From contig NZ_BMRK01000027.1 in assembly GCF_014648595.1 (NCBI RefSeq), positions 1-49,968 on the forward strand: DNA of 49,968 bases, in the 5' to 3' direction. The translations under genes and the position numbers were made by a program. The notes beneath the pieces are model-generated. The model had not been told where the DNA came from and did not search any database. It saw only the letters and a list, made by a program, of their open reading frames with translations. Numbering within the stretch: position 1 is the stretch's first letter; each line of letters starts with the position of its first letter. The stretch is from Nocardioides luteus. GTDB taxonomy: Bacteria; Actinomycetota; Actinomycetes; Propionibacteriales; Nocardioidaceae. This document shows, piece by piece, positions 7,436 to 15,011 of this stretch.

Positions 7436-9643
7436 TTGGCTCAGGGAGCCGCTACCCGGCGCAACAACCGGTCCGGCCGTTCACGCAACAACGGCAGCTC
7501 CGGCAAGTCCGGGCAGAACGGTCGCCGCAAGGGCGTCCACAAGGACAACGAGGGCATCATCCCGGTGCTGGCCCAGGTGGTCCGCGAGGTGGAGTCGGCC
7601 GTTCAGCGCCGCTCGGCCATGCCCGACGTGCGCACCAAGTTCCAGGTCGTCGCGCTCCTCGCCAGGGACGAGCGCCACCGTGTGCTCGAGGACGAGAGCC
7701 TCAACGAGGGCCGCCGCGCCGAGCAGCTGAAGCGCCTCGACGGGATCGCCACGATCCTGGCCAAGACCGCGACCATGGACTCGCGCCTGTTCGAGCTCCT
7801 CGCCGAGGACGCCGAGATCTCCGAGGCCGCGCTCGACCTCAAGCACGAGCTGATGGCCCGTGGCGGCGTCGACGTCCCCGAGGACGAGGAGGACGACGAG
7901 GACGAGACCCCCGCCGTGGCGGTCCCGGACAAGCGGGTCGTCCCGACGAGCGTGATCCAGCGCCAGCTCTCCAACCCGTTCCTGGTGCCCGACTTCACCA
8001 ACGCGCGCCCGCCCGTGCACGCCCGCCGCCTCTCCGGCTGGGAGCTCCTCGGTCCGCTCTTCCGCAGCTTCGAGTACGCCGACTCCGGCCCCTCCTGCAT
8101 GCCGCTGCCCGACCCGCCCGCATACGGCCCGGGCCACGTCGACGCGCCCGGCACCCGCGAGCTGATGCACCACCAGGCCCAGCTGGTCGCCTCGGCGGCC
8201 GAGGGCCACCGCACCTACCTGCTGGCCGACGAGCCCGGCCTCGGCAAGACCGCCCAGGCGCTGCTCGCCGCCGAGGCCGCCGACGCCTACCCGCTGCTCG
8301 TCGTCGTGCCCAACGTGGTCAAGGCCAACTGGGCTCGCGAGGTCGACCTCTGGACGCCGTCGAAGAAGGCCACCGTGGTGCACGGCAACGGTGAGGACAT
8401 CGACGGCTTCGCCGACATCATCGTGGTCAACTACGAGATCCTCGACCGCCACGTCGGCTGGCTCGGCGAGTTCGGCTTCAAGGGCATGGTCGTCGACGAG
8501 GCCCACTTCATCAAGAACAAGTCCTCCCAGCGTTCCCAGCACGTGCTGGCCCTCTCGGAGAAGATCCGCCAGCGCGCCGCCAACCCGCTGCTGATGGCGC
8601 TGACCGGCACCCCGCTGATCAACGACATCGAGGACTTCCGCGCGATCTGGCAGTTCCTCGGCTGGATCGACGACGTCAAGCCGCTCAACGGTCTGCTCGA
8701 AGGGCTCGAGGAGACCGGGCTGACCCCGCAGGACAACAGCTTCTACGGCGCCGCCCGCCGCGTCGTGGTCAACCAGGGCATCGTCCGCCGTCGCAAGATC
8801 GACGTCGCCAGCGACATCCCGGCGCGCCGCGTCGCCGACCTGCCGGTCGAGCTCGACGACGCCGAGGGCCGCTCGATCCGTGCTGCCGAGGCCGAGCTCG
8901 CCAAGCGGATGGTGCAGCGCTACGACACCGCCATCGAGACCCGGGTGACCGGCGCCAAGCCGGCCCCGGGCGAGCTCGACCTCGAGCTGATCCGCCGCGT
9001 CGCCACCTGGGAGCGCGAGGACCAGGACGCCTCCACCGGCGAGAACGTCTTCGGCATGATGCGCCGCATCGGCCGGGCCAAGGCGACGCTGGCCGCCGAC
9101 TACGCCGCCCAGCTGGCGCGCAACGTCGGCAAGGTCGTCTTCTTCGCCAAGCACATCGAGGTCATGGACACCGCGCAGAAGCTCTTCGAGGAGCGCGGCA
9201 TCCGCTACTCCACGATTCGCGGCGACCAGAGCTCGAAGGCGCGCGAGAAGGCCATCGACGAGTTCATGAACGACCCCGAGGTCGAGATCATCGTCTGCTC
9301 GCTCACCGCCGCCGGCGTGGGCGTCAACCTCCAGGCCGCCTCCAACCTGATCCTGGCCGAGCTCTCCTGGACCGACGCCGAGCAGACCCAGGCGATCGAC
9401 CGGGTCCACCGCATCGGCCAGACCGAGCCGGTCACCGCGTGGCGGATCATCGCCTCGCAGACGATCGACACCCGGATCGCAGAGCTGATCGACTCGAAGG
9501 CCGGCCTGGCAGCGCGTGCGCTCGACGGCTCCGACGAGGAGGTCACCGACTCCGCCGACGTACAGCTCGAGGCCCTGGTCTCGCTGCTCACCGACGCGCT
9601 GCGCAAGCGCGAGTCCGGCCGCCGCGGCCGGCGCGCCGCCTGA
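7436..9643 (+). CDS. SNF2-family DEAD/DEAH-box DNA-dependent ATPase
   Basis: Protein of 735 aa. A basic, Ser/Gly/Asn-rich, probably disordered N-terminus (about 1-35) and an acidic stretch near 145-155 precede the SNF2 ATPase: Walker A DEPGLGKTAQ, DEAH motif VVDEAHFIKN, motif III LTGTPLIND. The second RecA lobe carries VVFFAKHIEVMD, SLTAAGVGVNLQ and the SNF2 signature DRVHRIGQ. The architecture resembles SMARCAL1/HARP-like helicases acting in repair or replication-fork handling; no nuclease domain is seen. A TTG at 7436 is preferred as start because GAGGAGG lies 6 nt upstream; the in-frame ATG at 7397 has no ribosome site. Genes for a defence system such as DISARM are not next to it. Confidence 0.85.
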   Translation: MAQGAATRRNNRSGRSRNNGSSGKSGQNGRRKGVHKDNEGIIPVLAQVVREVESAVQRRSAMPDVRTKFQVVALLARDERHRVLEDESLNEGRRAEQLKRLDGIATILAKTATMDSRLFELLAEDAEISEAALDLKHELMARGGVDVPEDEEDDEDETPAVAVPDKRVVPTSVIQRQLSNPFLVPDFTNARPPVHARRLSGWELLGPLFRSFEYADSGPSCMPLPDPPAYGPGHVDAPGTRELMHHQAQLVASAAEGHRTYLLADEPGLGKTAQALLAAEAADAYPLLVVVPNVVKANWAREVDLWTPSKKATVVHGNGEDIDGFADIIVVNYEILDRHVGWLGEFGFKGMVVDEAHFIKNKSSQRSQHVLALSEKIRQRAANPLLMALTGTPLINDIEDFRAIWQFLGWIDDVKPLNGLLEGLEETGLTPQDNSFYGAARRVVVNQGIVRRRKIDVASDIPARRVADLPVELDDAEGRSIRAAEAELAKRMVQRYDTAIETRVTGAKPAPGELDLELIRRVATWEREDQDASTGENVFGMMRRIGRAKATLAADYAAQLARNVGKVVFFAKHIEVMDTAQKLFEERGIRYSTIRGDQSSKAREKAIDEFMNDPEVEIIVCSLTAAGVGVNLQAASNLILAELSWTDAEQTQAIDRVHRIGQTEPVTAWRIIASQTIDTRIAELIDSKAGLAARALDGSDEEVTDSADVQLEALVSLLTDALRKRESGRRGRRAA

Positions 9644-9663
9644 CGACGAACGGGACCGATCCC

Positions 9664-9697
9664 GGCCCCATCTCAGGGAGAATCCTGAGGTGGGGCC
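9664..9697 (+). terminator. Strong hairpin terminator after the SNF2 gene
   Basis: 14-bp stem GGCCCCATCTCAGG / CCTGAGGTGGGGCC with a single G-U pair and a 6-nt loop (gagaat), 20 nt after the stop codon. There is no U-tract, as is common in high-GC actinobacteria. Confidence 0.8.
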
Positions 9698-9724
9698 TGG
9701 GTGTCTCGGCGTAGGCTTCATCAC

Positions 9725-9865
9725 ATGTTCTGGATCGTTCTTCTCCTCATCGCGGCGGCTGTCGGCGGCTACGTCTACCGGGTGCCGATCGTTGCCAAGC
9801 TGACCGGGCAGCCGCGCAGTCGCATCGAGCGGCAGATCGGGCCGAAGTCCAAGCGACTTCCCTGA
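9725..9865 (+). CDS. Small single-pass membrane protein (46 aa)
   Basis: ATG 9725 opens a 46-codon frame: a hydrophobic N-terminal helix (FWIVLLLIAAAVGGYVY, residues 2-18) followed by a basic tail rich in Arg and Lys (RSRIERQIG...SKRLP). By the positive-inside rule the tail is cytoplasmic. A TAGGCT -10 box (9712-9717) lies exactly 7 nt before the ATG, the leaderless spacing used throughout this window, which supports a real gene. It sits between the SNF2 terminator and the thioredoxin promoter. I do not recognise the family and propose no function. Confidence 0.6.
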   Translation: MFWIVLLLIAAAVGGYVYRVPIVAKLTGQPRSRIERQIGPKSKRLP

Positions 9866-9885
9866 CCCGGCCGGCCGCCGGCGCC

Positions 9886-9912
9886 GGGAATCCTCAGCGA
9901 CACGCGTACGTT
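9886..9912 (+). promoter_or_regulatory. SigR/SigH-type promoter of the thioredoxin gene
   Basis: GGGAAT (9886-9891), an 18-nt spacer, then GTT (9910-9912) matches the SigR consensus GGAAT-N18-GTT known from Streptomyces. It lies 59 nt before the thioredoxin ATG. A 7-bp inverted repeat CGTACGT-tgag-ACGTACG (9905-9922) overlaps the -10 element. The sigR-rsrA pair itself is at 44.1-45.0 kb. Confidence 0.75.
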
Positions 9913-9970
9913 GAGACGTACGTGCCGCCGACCTGGCGAGCACGCGACTCCATACGGAAGTGAGACCGCT

Positions 9971-10339
9971 ATGCCCACCGTCGAGCTCGGCGCCGAGAAC
10001 TTCGAGAGCACCGTCACCGAGAACGAGATCGTCCTCGTCGACTTCTGGGCGTCCTGGTGCGGCCCGTGCCGCCAGTTCAGCCCGATCTATGACGCCGCCT
10101 CCGAGACGCACCCGGAGATCGTCTTCGGCAAGGTCGACACCGAGGCCGAGCAGGCGCTCGCCGGTGCCGCCAACATCACCTCGATCCCGACGCTGATGGC
10201 CTTCAAGAAGGGCAACCTCGTCTTCTCCCAGCCCGGCGCGCTGCCCGAGGCCGCGCTCAAGCAGGTCATCGACGCCGTCGTCGAGCTCGACATCGACAAG
10301 GCGCTGGCCGAGCACGAGGCGCAGGAGTCCGGCGAGTAA
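9971..10339 (+). CDS. trxA: Thioredoxin
   Basis: Thioredoxin of 122 aa with VDFWASWCGPCRQF (active-site CGPC) and the cis-Pro motif SIPTLMAF. It has no signal peptide, so it is a cytosolic disulfide reductase for ribonucleotide reductase, peroxiredoxins and similar partners. The C-terminal extension of about 20 residues (ELDIDKALAEHEAQ...) is acidic. ATG 9971 fits the fold's N-terminus better than the upstream in-frame ATG at 9911. The SigR-type promoter upstream predicts induction by thiol oxidative stress. Which trx paralogue it represents cannot be judged here. Confidence 0.9.
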   Translation: MPTVELGAENFESTVTENEIVLVDFWASWCGPCRQFSPIYDAASETHPEIVFGKVDTEAEQALAGAANITSIPTLMAFKKGNLVFSQPGALPEAALKQVIDAVVELDIDKALAEHEAQESGE

Positions 10340-10382
10340 GACTCTGTTCCGGCATTCGACACGGATCAGGTTTGATAGCGCT

Positions 10383-10673
10383 GTGACCGAAGACGCCCAC
10401 GCCGAGCTGCTCCGCCTGCGCGGCAGCATCGACAACCTCGACGCCGCCCTTGTCCACCTCCTCGCCGAGCGCTTCAAGTGCACCGAGCAGGTGGGCCGGC
10501 TCAAGGCCCGCGCCGGCTTCCCGCCGGCCGACCCCAGCCGCGAGGCGGTCCAGATCGAGCGGCTCCGGCGTCTCTCCGACGACGCAGGGCTCGACCCGGA
10601 GTTCGCCGAGAAGATCCTCAACGTGATCATCGCCGAGGTCATCCGCAACCACCGGCAGTTCGTCGAGGACTGA
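10383..10673 (+). CDS. Chorismate mutase (AroQ type)
   Basis: Monofunctional all-helical AroQ-fold chorismate mutase of 96 aa: LLRLRGSIDNLDAALVHLLAERFKCTEQVGRLKA provides the conserved Arg and Lys pattern, with RLRRL and FAEKILNVIIAEVIRNHRQF in the last helices. It converts chorismate to prephenate for Phe and Tyr synthesis. No signal peptide is present, so it is not the secreted type. GTG 10383 follows TTTGAT (10371-10376) by 6 nt, so it is probably leaderless. Its stop codon is only 3 nt from that of the convergent alditol oxidase gene. Confidence 0.88.
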   Translation: MTEDAHAELLRLRGSIDNLDAALVHLLAERFKCTEQVGRLKARAGFPPADPSREAVQIERLRRLSDDAGLDPEFAEKILNVIIAEVIRNHRQFVED

Positions 10674-10676
10674 GGC

Positions 10677-11927
10677 TCAGCCGAGCACCCGGTCCAGCCA
10701 GGCGTTCCAGAACCGGCGCTCCGGGTCGAAGCGGCGTACGAGATCGCGGAAGTCGTCCCAGCGCGGGTAGCCCGCGCCGGGGTCGGCGGTCGCGAAGAGC
10801 TTTCCCCAGTGCGGCCGGGTGCCCTCCGGTAGCCGCTCCTCGAGCTCGGGCAGCAGTGCGCGTACGCCGTCGGGGTCGGCCTTCCAGGTGAAGTGCAGCG
10901 CCAGCGTGTCGGTGCCGTAGGCCGGGGAGAGCCAGAGCTCGTCGGCGGCGACGGCCCGGATCTCGCCGACCAGCAGCAGCGGCCGTACGCGGTCGGTGAG
11001 CGAGCGGACGGCGTCGACCGCCTCCTGGGCCCGGTCGAGCGGCACCAGGTATTCGCTCTGCAGCTCCGCCCCGACGCTCGGCTGGAAGTCGAGCCGGAAG
11101 TGCGGCAGCCGCTCGTGCCACGGGCCCGGCACCCCGAGCTGCTCGGTGCACGGCGCCGGGTCGAGACCGGGGATGACGTGGTGAGGCTCGGTCGCGAGCG
11201 TGGCGCCCGGAATCTCCGGCGTCCCCGTCCGAGACTTCACCCACACCCGGGCGACGGAGCCGTCGGGCTCGTCGGCCCAGCGGGTGAAGACCGACACCGA
11301 GTAGGCCGCGCCGAGGATGTCGGTCAGGTGTTCTCGCAGGTCGGCGTAGGTGAGCCCCTCGTGGACCGTCTGCTCGACCTCGAACGTCGGTGAGGTACGC
11401 AGCTCCAGATGCGTCACGATCCCCAGCGCCCCGAGGCCCACCACGGCGCCGGCGAAGTCGGCTGAGCCCGCCTCCAGGCGCACCAGCTCGCCGCGGCCGT
11501 CGACGATCTCCAGCGCGGTCACCGAGGTGGCCAGTGAGCCGTTGCCGACCCCGGAGCCGTGGGTGCCGGTCGCGACCGCGCCGGCGACCGAGATGTGGGG
11601 GAGCGAGGCGAGGTTGGGCAGCGCGCGGCCGCGTTCCTGCAGCCAGGCGGCGAGCTCGCCGTAGCGCATCCCGCCGGGCACTCGGACGACCTCACCGGTC
11701 AGCGTCGGCGAGTCCTCCAGGCCGTCGAGCGAGACCAGCACCCCGGGGGAGTCCGCGAGATCGGTGAACGAATGACGTGAGCCCAGCGCACGGAGCCGCG
11801 GCTCGCGCAGCACCACGTCGCGTACCTCTGCCACGGAGCGTGGACGGACGAGGCCGCGGGCGGTGTAGTCATGGCTCCGCGCCCACGTCGAGCCGGCGGT
11901 CTCGGGGCCAGGGGTGTCGGTACGCAT
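10677..11927 (-). CDS. FAD-linked alditol (xylitol/sorbitol) oxidase, AldO-like
   Basis: VAO/PCMH-type flavoprotein of 416 aa, matching the length of Streptomyces AldO (about 418). LGSRHSF contains the His expected to carry covalent FAD; LPNLASLPHISVAGAVATGTHGSGVGNGSLA is the FAD-domain hallmark (seen around residues 120-150); the C-terminal PHWGKLF is the active-site segment of AldO and sugar-lactone oxidases. It should oxidise a sugar alcohol C1 to the aldehyde with O2, making H2O2. D-arabinono-1,4-lactone oxidase is the alternative family name. It is leaderless: TACGAT (minus, 11934-11939) is 6 nt before the ATG. It is divergent from the xylanase, fitting a xylose/xylitol theme. Confidence 0.82.
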   Translation of the reverse strand: MRTDTPGPETAGSTWARSHDYTARGLVRPRSVAEVRDVVLREPRLRALGSRHSFTDLADSPGVLVSLDGLEDSPTLTGEVVRVPGGMRYGELAAWLQERGRALPNLASLPHISVAGAVATGTHGSGVGNGSLATSVTALEIVDGRGELVRLEAGSADFAGAVVGLGALGIVTHLELRTSPTFEVEQTVHEGLTYADLREHLTDILGAAYSVSVFTRWADEPDGSVARVWVKSRTGTPEIPGATLATEPHHVIPGLDPAPCTEQLGVPGPWHERLPHFRLDFQPSVGAELQSEYLVPLDRAQEAVDAVRSLTDRVRPLLLVGEIRAVAADELWLSPAYGTDTLALHFTWKADPDGVRALLPELEERLPEGTRPHWGKLFATADPGAGYPRWDDFRDLVRRFDPERRFWNAWLDRVLG

Positions 11928-11975
11928 GGCCGGATCGTAGCCCGGAGGGGCGGTTCGGCGCCTCTCTTCGGAAAA

Positions 11976-11989
11976 CGTTATCGACAACG
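11976..11989. promoter_or_regulatory. LacI-type operator upstream of the xylanase
   Basis: CGTTATCGACAACG is a dyad of the form CGTTrTCGAyAACG with a central CG, typical for LacI-family repressors. It abuts a TTGACA -35 (11991-11996), with CATGCT (12015-12020) as a possible -10. It differs from the operators of the LacI gene at 37.9-39.0 kb, so another repressor is implied. Confidence 0.5.
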
Positions 11990-12031
11990 ATTGACAAGGC
12001 ACGCCTGCCGTCGACATGCTGTGGCCATCCT

Positions 12032-12047
12032 TGTGATGTCGATCACA
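12032..12047. promoter_or_regulatory. Perfect CRP/GlxR site before the xylanase
   Basis: TGTGA-TGTCGA-TCACA is an exact match to the CRP/GlxR consensus TGTGA-N6-TCACA. It ends 18 nt before the GTG start and lies downstream of the predicted -10, which would fit repression; alternatively the promoter call is wrong. Confidence 0.65.
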
Positions 12048-12065
12048 CTGACTTCTGGAGGCATC

Positions 12066-13199
12066 GTGAACATTCGTCACGCCATCGTGGCGGTCACCGC
12101 CGCGGCGACACTCGCCGCGATCACCACGACATCGACGGCTCAGGCCGAGCCCCGCGGCTTCCGGCCGCCGTCCGACTCGCTCCGCTCCTACGCTTCCCCG
12201 ATCAACCTGCGCATCGGCGTAGCGGTCAACCCCGAGGTTCTGGCCGACAAGGAGCTCGCCGACATCGCCGCCGACGAGTTCTCCAGCCTCACCGCCGAGA
12301 ACGAGATGAAGTGGGAGACCGTCGAGCCCGAGCGCGGCACCTACGACTGGTCCGGAGCCGACGAGGTCGTCGACTTCGCCCGCGCTCACGGCCAGAAGGT
12401 GCGTGGCCACACGCTGCTGTGGCACAACCAGAACCCCGCCTGGCTCACCGAGGGCGTCGAGGACGGCTCGATCGACGACCGCGAGCTCCGGGAGATCCTG
12501 AAGAAGCACATCACCGACGAGGTCCGCCACTTCCGCGGCCGTATCTACCAGTGGGACGTCGCCAACGAGTTCTTCACCGACACCAATCCCTCGCGCCTCA
12601 ACCCGGACAACTTCTGGGTCTCCCACCTCGGTCCCGGCGTGATCGCGGACGCTTTCCGCTGGGCGCACGCGGCCGACCCGAAGGCGCGGCTGTTCTACAA
12701 CGACTACAACATCGCCGGCGAGGACGGTCACAACGCCAAGGCCGATGCGGTCCACGCCTTCGTCAAGAGCCTGAAGAAGCAGGGCGTACCCATCCACGGC
12801 GTCGGCAACCAGGGCCACCTCGACACCCAGTACGGCTTCTCCGGCGAGCGGTTCCGGGCCGACCTGCAGCGCTACGCCGACCTCGGTCTCGAGGTCGCCG
12901 TCACCGAGGCAGACGTACGCACCTTCGTCGACTCGCCCGAGACCCAGGTGCCGACCGACGACCTGGCACTCTTCGCCCACTCCTACGAGTTCTCCCAGAT
13001 GCTCCAGGCCTGCCTCGACGTACGCGCCTGCACCTCGTTCACGGTCTGGGGCATCGACGACCCCCACTCGTGGGTACCTGGCTGGTTCGAGGGTCAGGGT
13101 TATGCACTGCTCTGGGACGTGAACCGGCAGCCGAAGGACGCCTACACGGCCCTGAAGCAGGACCTTCGTCTGGCACTGGGGGCTCCGCGCCGGCGCTGA
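12066..13199 (+). CDS. Secreted endo-1,4-beta-xylanase, glycoside hydrolase family 10
   Basis: GH10 enzyme of 377 aa. A Sec-type signal peptide (NIRHAIVAVTAAATLAAITTTSTAQA, residues 2-27) precedes one catalytic TIM barrel. Hallmarks: LTAENEMKWE, GHTLLWHNQNP, WDVANEFF with the acid/base Glu, and VAVTEADVR with the nucleophile Glu; WGIDDPHSW is near the end. There is no carbohydrate-binding module, so it probably attacks soluble or already opened xylan. GTG 12066 is chosen because TGGAGG lies just upstream and the frame opens directly with the signal peptide. The promoter holds a LacI-type dyad and a perfect CRP/GlxR site, so induction by oligosaccharide plus catabolite control is likely. Confidence 0.92.
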   Translation: MNIRHAIVAVTAAATLAAITTTSTAQAEPRGFRPPSDSLRSYASPINLRIGVAVNPEVLADKELADIAADEFSSLTAENEMKWETVEPERGTYDWSGADEVVDFARAHGQKVRGHTLLWHNQNPAWLTEGVEDGSIDDRELREILKKHITDEVRHFRGRIYQWDVANEFFTDTNPSRLNPDNFWVSHLGPGVIADAFRWAHAADPKARLFYNDYNIAGEDGHNAKADAVHAFVKSLKKQGVPIHGVGNQGHLDTQYGFSGERFRADLQRYADLGLEVAVTEADVRTFVDSPETQVPTDDLALFAHSYEFSQMLQACLDVRACTSFTVWGIDDPHSWVPGWFEGQGYALLWDVNRQPKDAYTALKQDLRLALGAPRRR

Positions 13200-13287
13200 G
13201 CGCATGGATCGGCTGAGTCGTAGCGGCTCTCCGGCGCCGGTGGTCTACTGGTGAACGAGCACATCGATCGATCCGAGCGAGGGGTAG

Positions 13288-13476
13288 ATGACCGAGAACG
13301 CAGCAGAGGCAGACCTCGAGGAACAGGCGACCGACCTCGTGGAGACTCCCGTCGACGACGAGGCTCCGCTGGACGCCGAGGAACGGGTGACCTCGGCGCC
13401 GGACGACGTCGACGAGGCCGACTATGCCGAGCAGAAGCTCGACGCGGGCAGCCCCGACGACGACTACGACTACTAG
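13288..13476 (+). CDS. Small very acidic hypothetical protein (62 aa)
   Basis: ATG 13288 with a GAGGGG Shine-Dalgarno 5-6 nt upstream. The 62-residue product is extremely acidic and low in complexity (DVDEADYAEQKLDAGSPDDDYDY at the end; split motifs EEQATDLVE, DDEAPLDAEE), without hydrophobic segments or Cys, so probably disordered. The good ribosome site and gene-like spacing argue for a real gene. It ends 15 nt from the stop of the convergent mmsA. I do not recognise it. Confidence 0.5.
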   Translation: MTENAAEADLEEQATDLVETPVDDEAPLDAEERVTSAPDDVDEADYAEQKLDAGSPDDDYDY

Positions 13477-13491
13477 AAAAGGCTCCAGGGC

Positions 13492-14991
13492 CTACGAGTT
13501 CTGCGGGAACCCGAGGTCGACCCCTCCGTGCGAGGGGTCGAGCCAGCGGGTGGTGACGGCCTTCTCCCGAGTGAAGAAGTCCAGCCCCGCAGGGCCGTAG
13601 GCCTTGGCGTCGCCGAACAGCGAGGCCTTCCAGCCGCCGAAGGAGTGGTAGGCGACCGGCACCGGGATCGGCACGTTCACGCCGACCATGCCGACCTGCA
13701 CCTCCCGCTGGAACCGGCGCGCGGCTCCGCCGTCGTTGGTGAAGATGGCGGTGCCGTTGCCGAACTGGCCGGAGTTGATCAGCTCGAGGCCCTCCTCGTA
13801 ACCGGAGACGCGGACGACCGAGAGCACCGGGCCGAAGATCTCCTCGGTGTAGACGGTCGAGGTGGTGGGCACCTTGTCGACCAGCGTCGGCCCCACCCAG
13901 AAGCCGTTCGGGTCACCGTCGACCTCGATGCCTCGGCCGTCGACGACGACCTCGGCTCCGTCGGCCGCCGCCACGTCGACGTAGCCCGCCACCTTGTCGC
14001 GGTGGGCGCCGGTGATCAGCGGCCCCATGTCGGTGCCGCGGGTGCCGTCGCCGACTCTGAGCGCGGCCATCCGCTCGGTCACCTTCTGGATCAGGGCGTC
14101 GGCCACCGGCTCGACGGCGAGCACCACCGAGATCGCCATGCACCGCTCGCCGGCGGACCCGAAGCCCGCGTTGACCGCCGAGTCGGCGACCAGGTCGAGG
14201 TCGGCGTCGGGCAGCACGAGCATGTGGTTCTTGGCGCCGCCGAGCGCCTGGACCCGCTTCCCGGCGGCGGTGCCGCGCTCGTAGACGTAGCGGGCGATCG
14301 GCGTGGAGCCGACGAAGGAGATCGAGGCGACGTCGGGGTTGTCGAGGAGCGCGTCGACCGCCTCCTTGTCACCGTGGACGACGTTGTAGACGCCGTCGGG
14401 CAGACCGGCCTCGGCCCACAGCTCCGCGATCCAGCTGGACGCGGTCGGGTCCTTCTCCGAGGGCTTCACCACGACCGTGTTGCCGGCCGCGATCGCGATC
14501 GGGAAGAACCACATCGGCACCATCGCCGGGAAGTTGAACGGGCTGATGATGCCGACCACGCCGAGCGGCTGCTTGAGCGTGGTCACGTCGACGCCGTTCG
14601 AGACCTGCTCGGAGACGGTGCCCTTGAGCAGGTGGGAGAGGCCGCAGGCGAACTCGACGACCTCGAGCCCACGGGCTATCTCACCGGCCGCGTCGGAGAG
14701 CACCTTGCCGTGCTCGGCGGTGAGGATCTCGGCGAGCTCGCCCTTGCGGGCGTTGAGCAGCTCGCGGAACGCGAAGAGCACGGCCGTACGCCGCGTCAGC
14801 GAGGTCTCGCTCCACTCCGCGTAGGCCTTCTTGGCGGCCGCGACGGCGGTGTCGACGTCGGCGGCCGAGGCGAAGCGCACGTGCTTCTGGACGGTGCCGA
14901 GCGCAGGGTTGTAGACGTCGCCGAGACGGGTGCCGGTGCCGGGGTTGGTGGCACCGCCGATCCAGTGGTCGAGAATGGGGAGATCGGTCAT
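13492..14991 (-). CDS. mmsA: CoA-acylating (methyl)malonate-semialdehyde dehydrogenase
   Basis: ALDH-superfamily enzyme of 499 aa, the typical length of MmsA. HWIGGATNPGTGTR at the N-terminus, ISPFNFPAMVPMWFFPIAI, KPSEKDPTASS, and FGSAGERCMAIS with the catalytic Cys are MmsA hallmarks. It turns methylmalonate or malonate semialdehyde plus CoA and NAD+ into propionyl- or acetyl-CoA. It lies 20 nt downstream of the omega-aminotransferase, so here it probably oxidises malonate semialdehyde made from beta-alanine. ATG 14991 has AAAGGA upstream. It is the last gene of the minus-strand pyrimidine cluster. Confidence 0.9.
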   Translation of the reverse strand: MTDLPILDHWIGGATNPGTGTRLGDVYNPALGTVQKHVRFASAADVDTAVAAAKKAYAEWSETSLTRRTAVLFAFRELLNARKGELAEILTAEHGKVLSDAAGEIARGLEVVEFACGLSHLLKGTVSEQVSNGVDVTTLKQPLGVVGIISPFNFPAMVPMWFFPIAIAAGNTVVVKPSEKDPTASSWIAELWAEAGLPDGVYNVVHGDKEAVDALLDNPDVASISFVGSTPIARYVYERGTAAGKRVQALGGAKNHMLVLPDADLDLVADSAVNAGFGSAGERCMAISVVLAVEPVADALIQKVTERMAALRVGDGTRGTDMGPLITGAHRDKVAGYVDVAAADGAEVVVDGRGIEVDGDPNGFWVGPTLVDKVPTTSTVYTEEIFGPVLSVVRVSGYEEGLELINSGQFGNGTAIFTNDGGAARRFQREVQVGMVGVNVPIPVPVAYHSFGGWKASLFGDAKAYGPAGLDFFTREKAVTTRWLDPSHGGVDLGFPQNS

Positions 14992-15011
14992 GTCATGTCC
15001 TTTGGGTGCGG

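Noticed and set aside
1004-9643. Anti-phage system (DISARM/BREX-like) formed by the methyltransferase and SNF2 genes
   Set aside because: The two genes are more than 4 kb apart with metabolic genes, different promoters and a terminator context between them, and no other defence gene is present.
7481-10648. 1055-aa minus-strand frame opposite the SNF2 and trxA genes
   Set aside because: It is antisense to clearly recognised proteins and low in complexity (Gly, Asp, Val, Leu, Arg).
10677-13205. 842-aa minus-strand frame spanning alditol oxidase and the xylanase region
   Set aside because: Only the first half (to 11927) is the oxidase; the rest is antisense to the xylanase. The oxidase has its own leaderless promoter.
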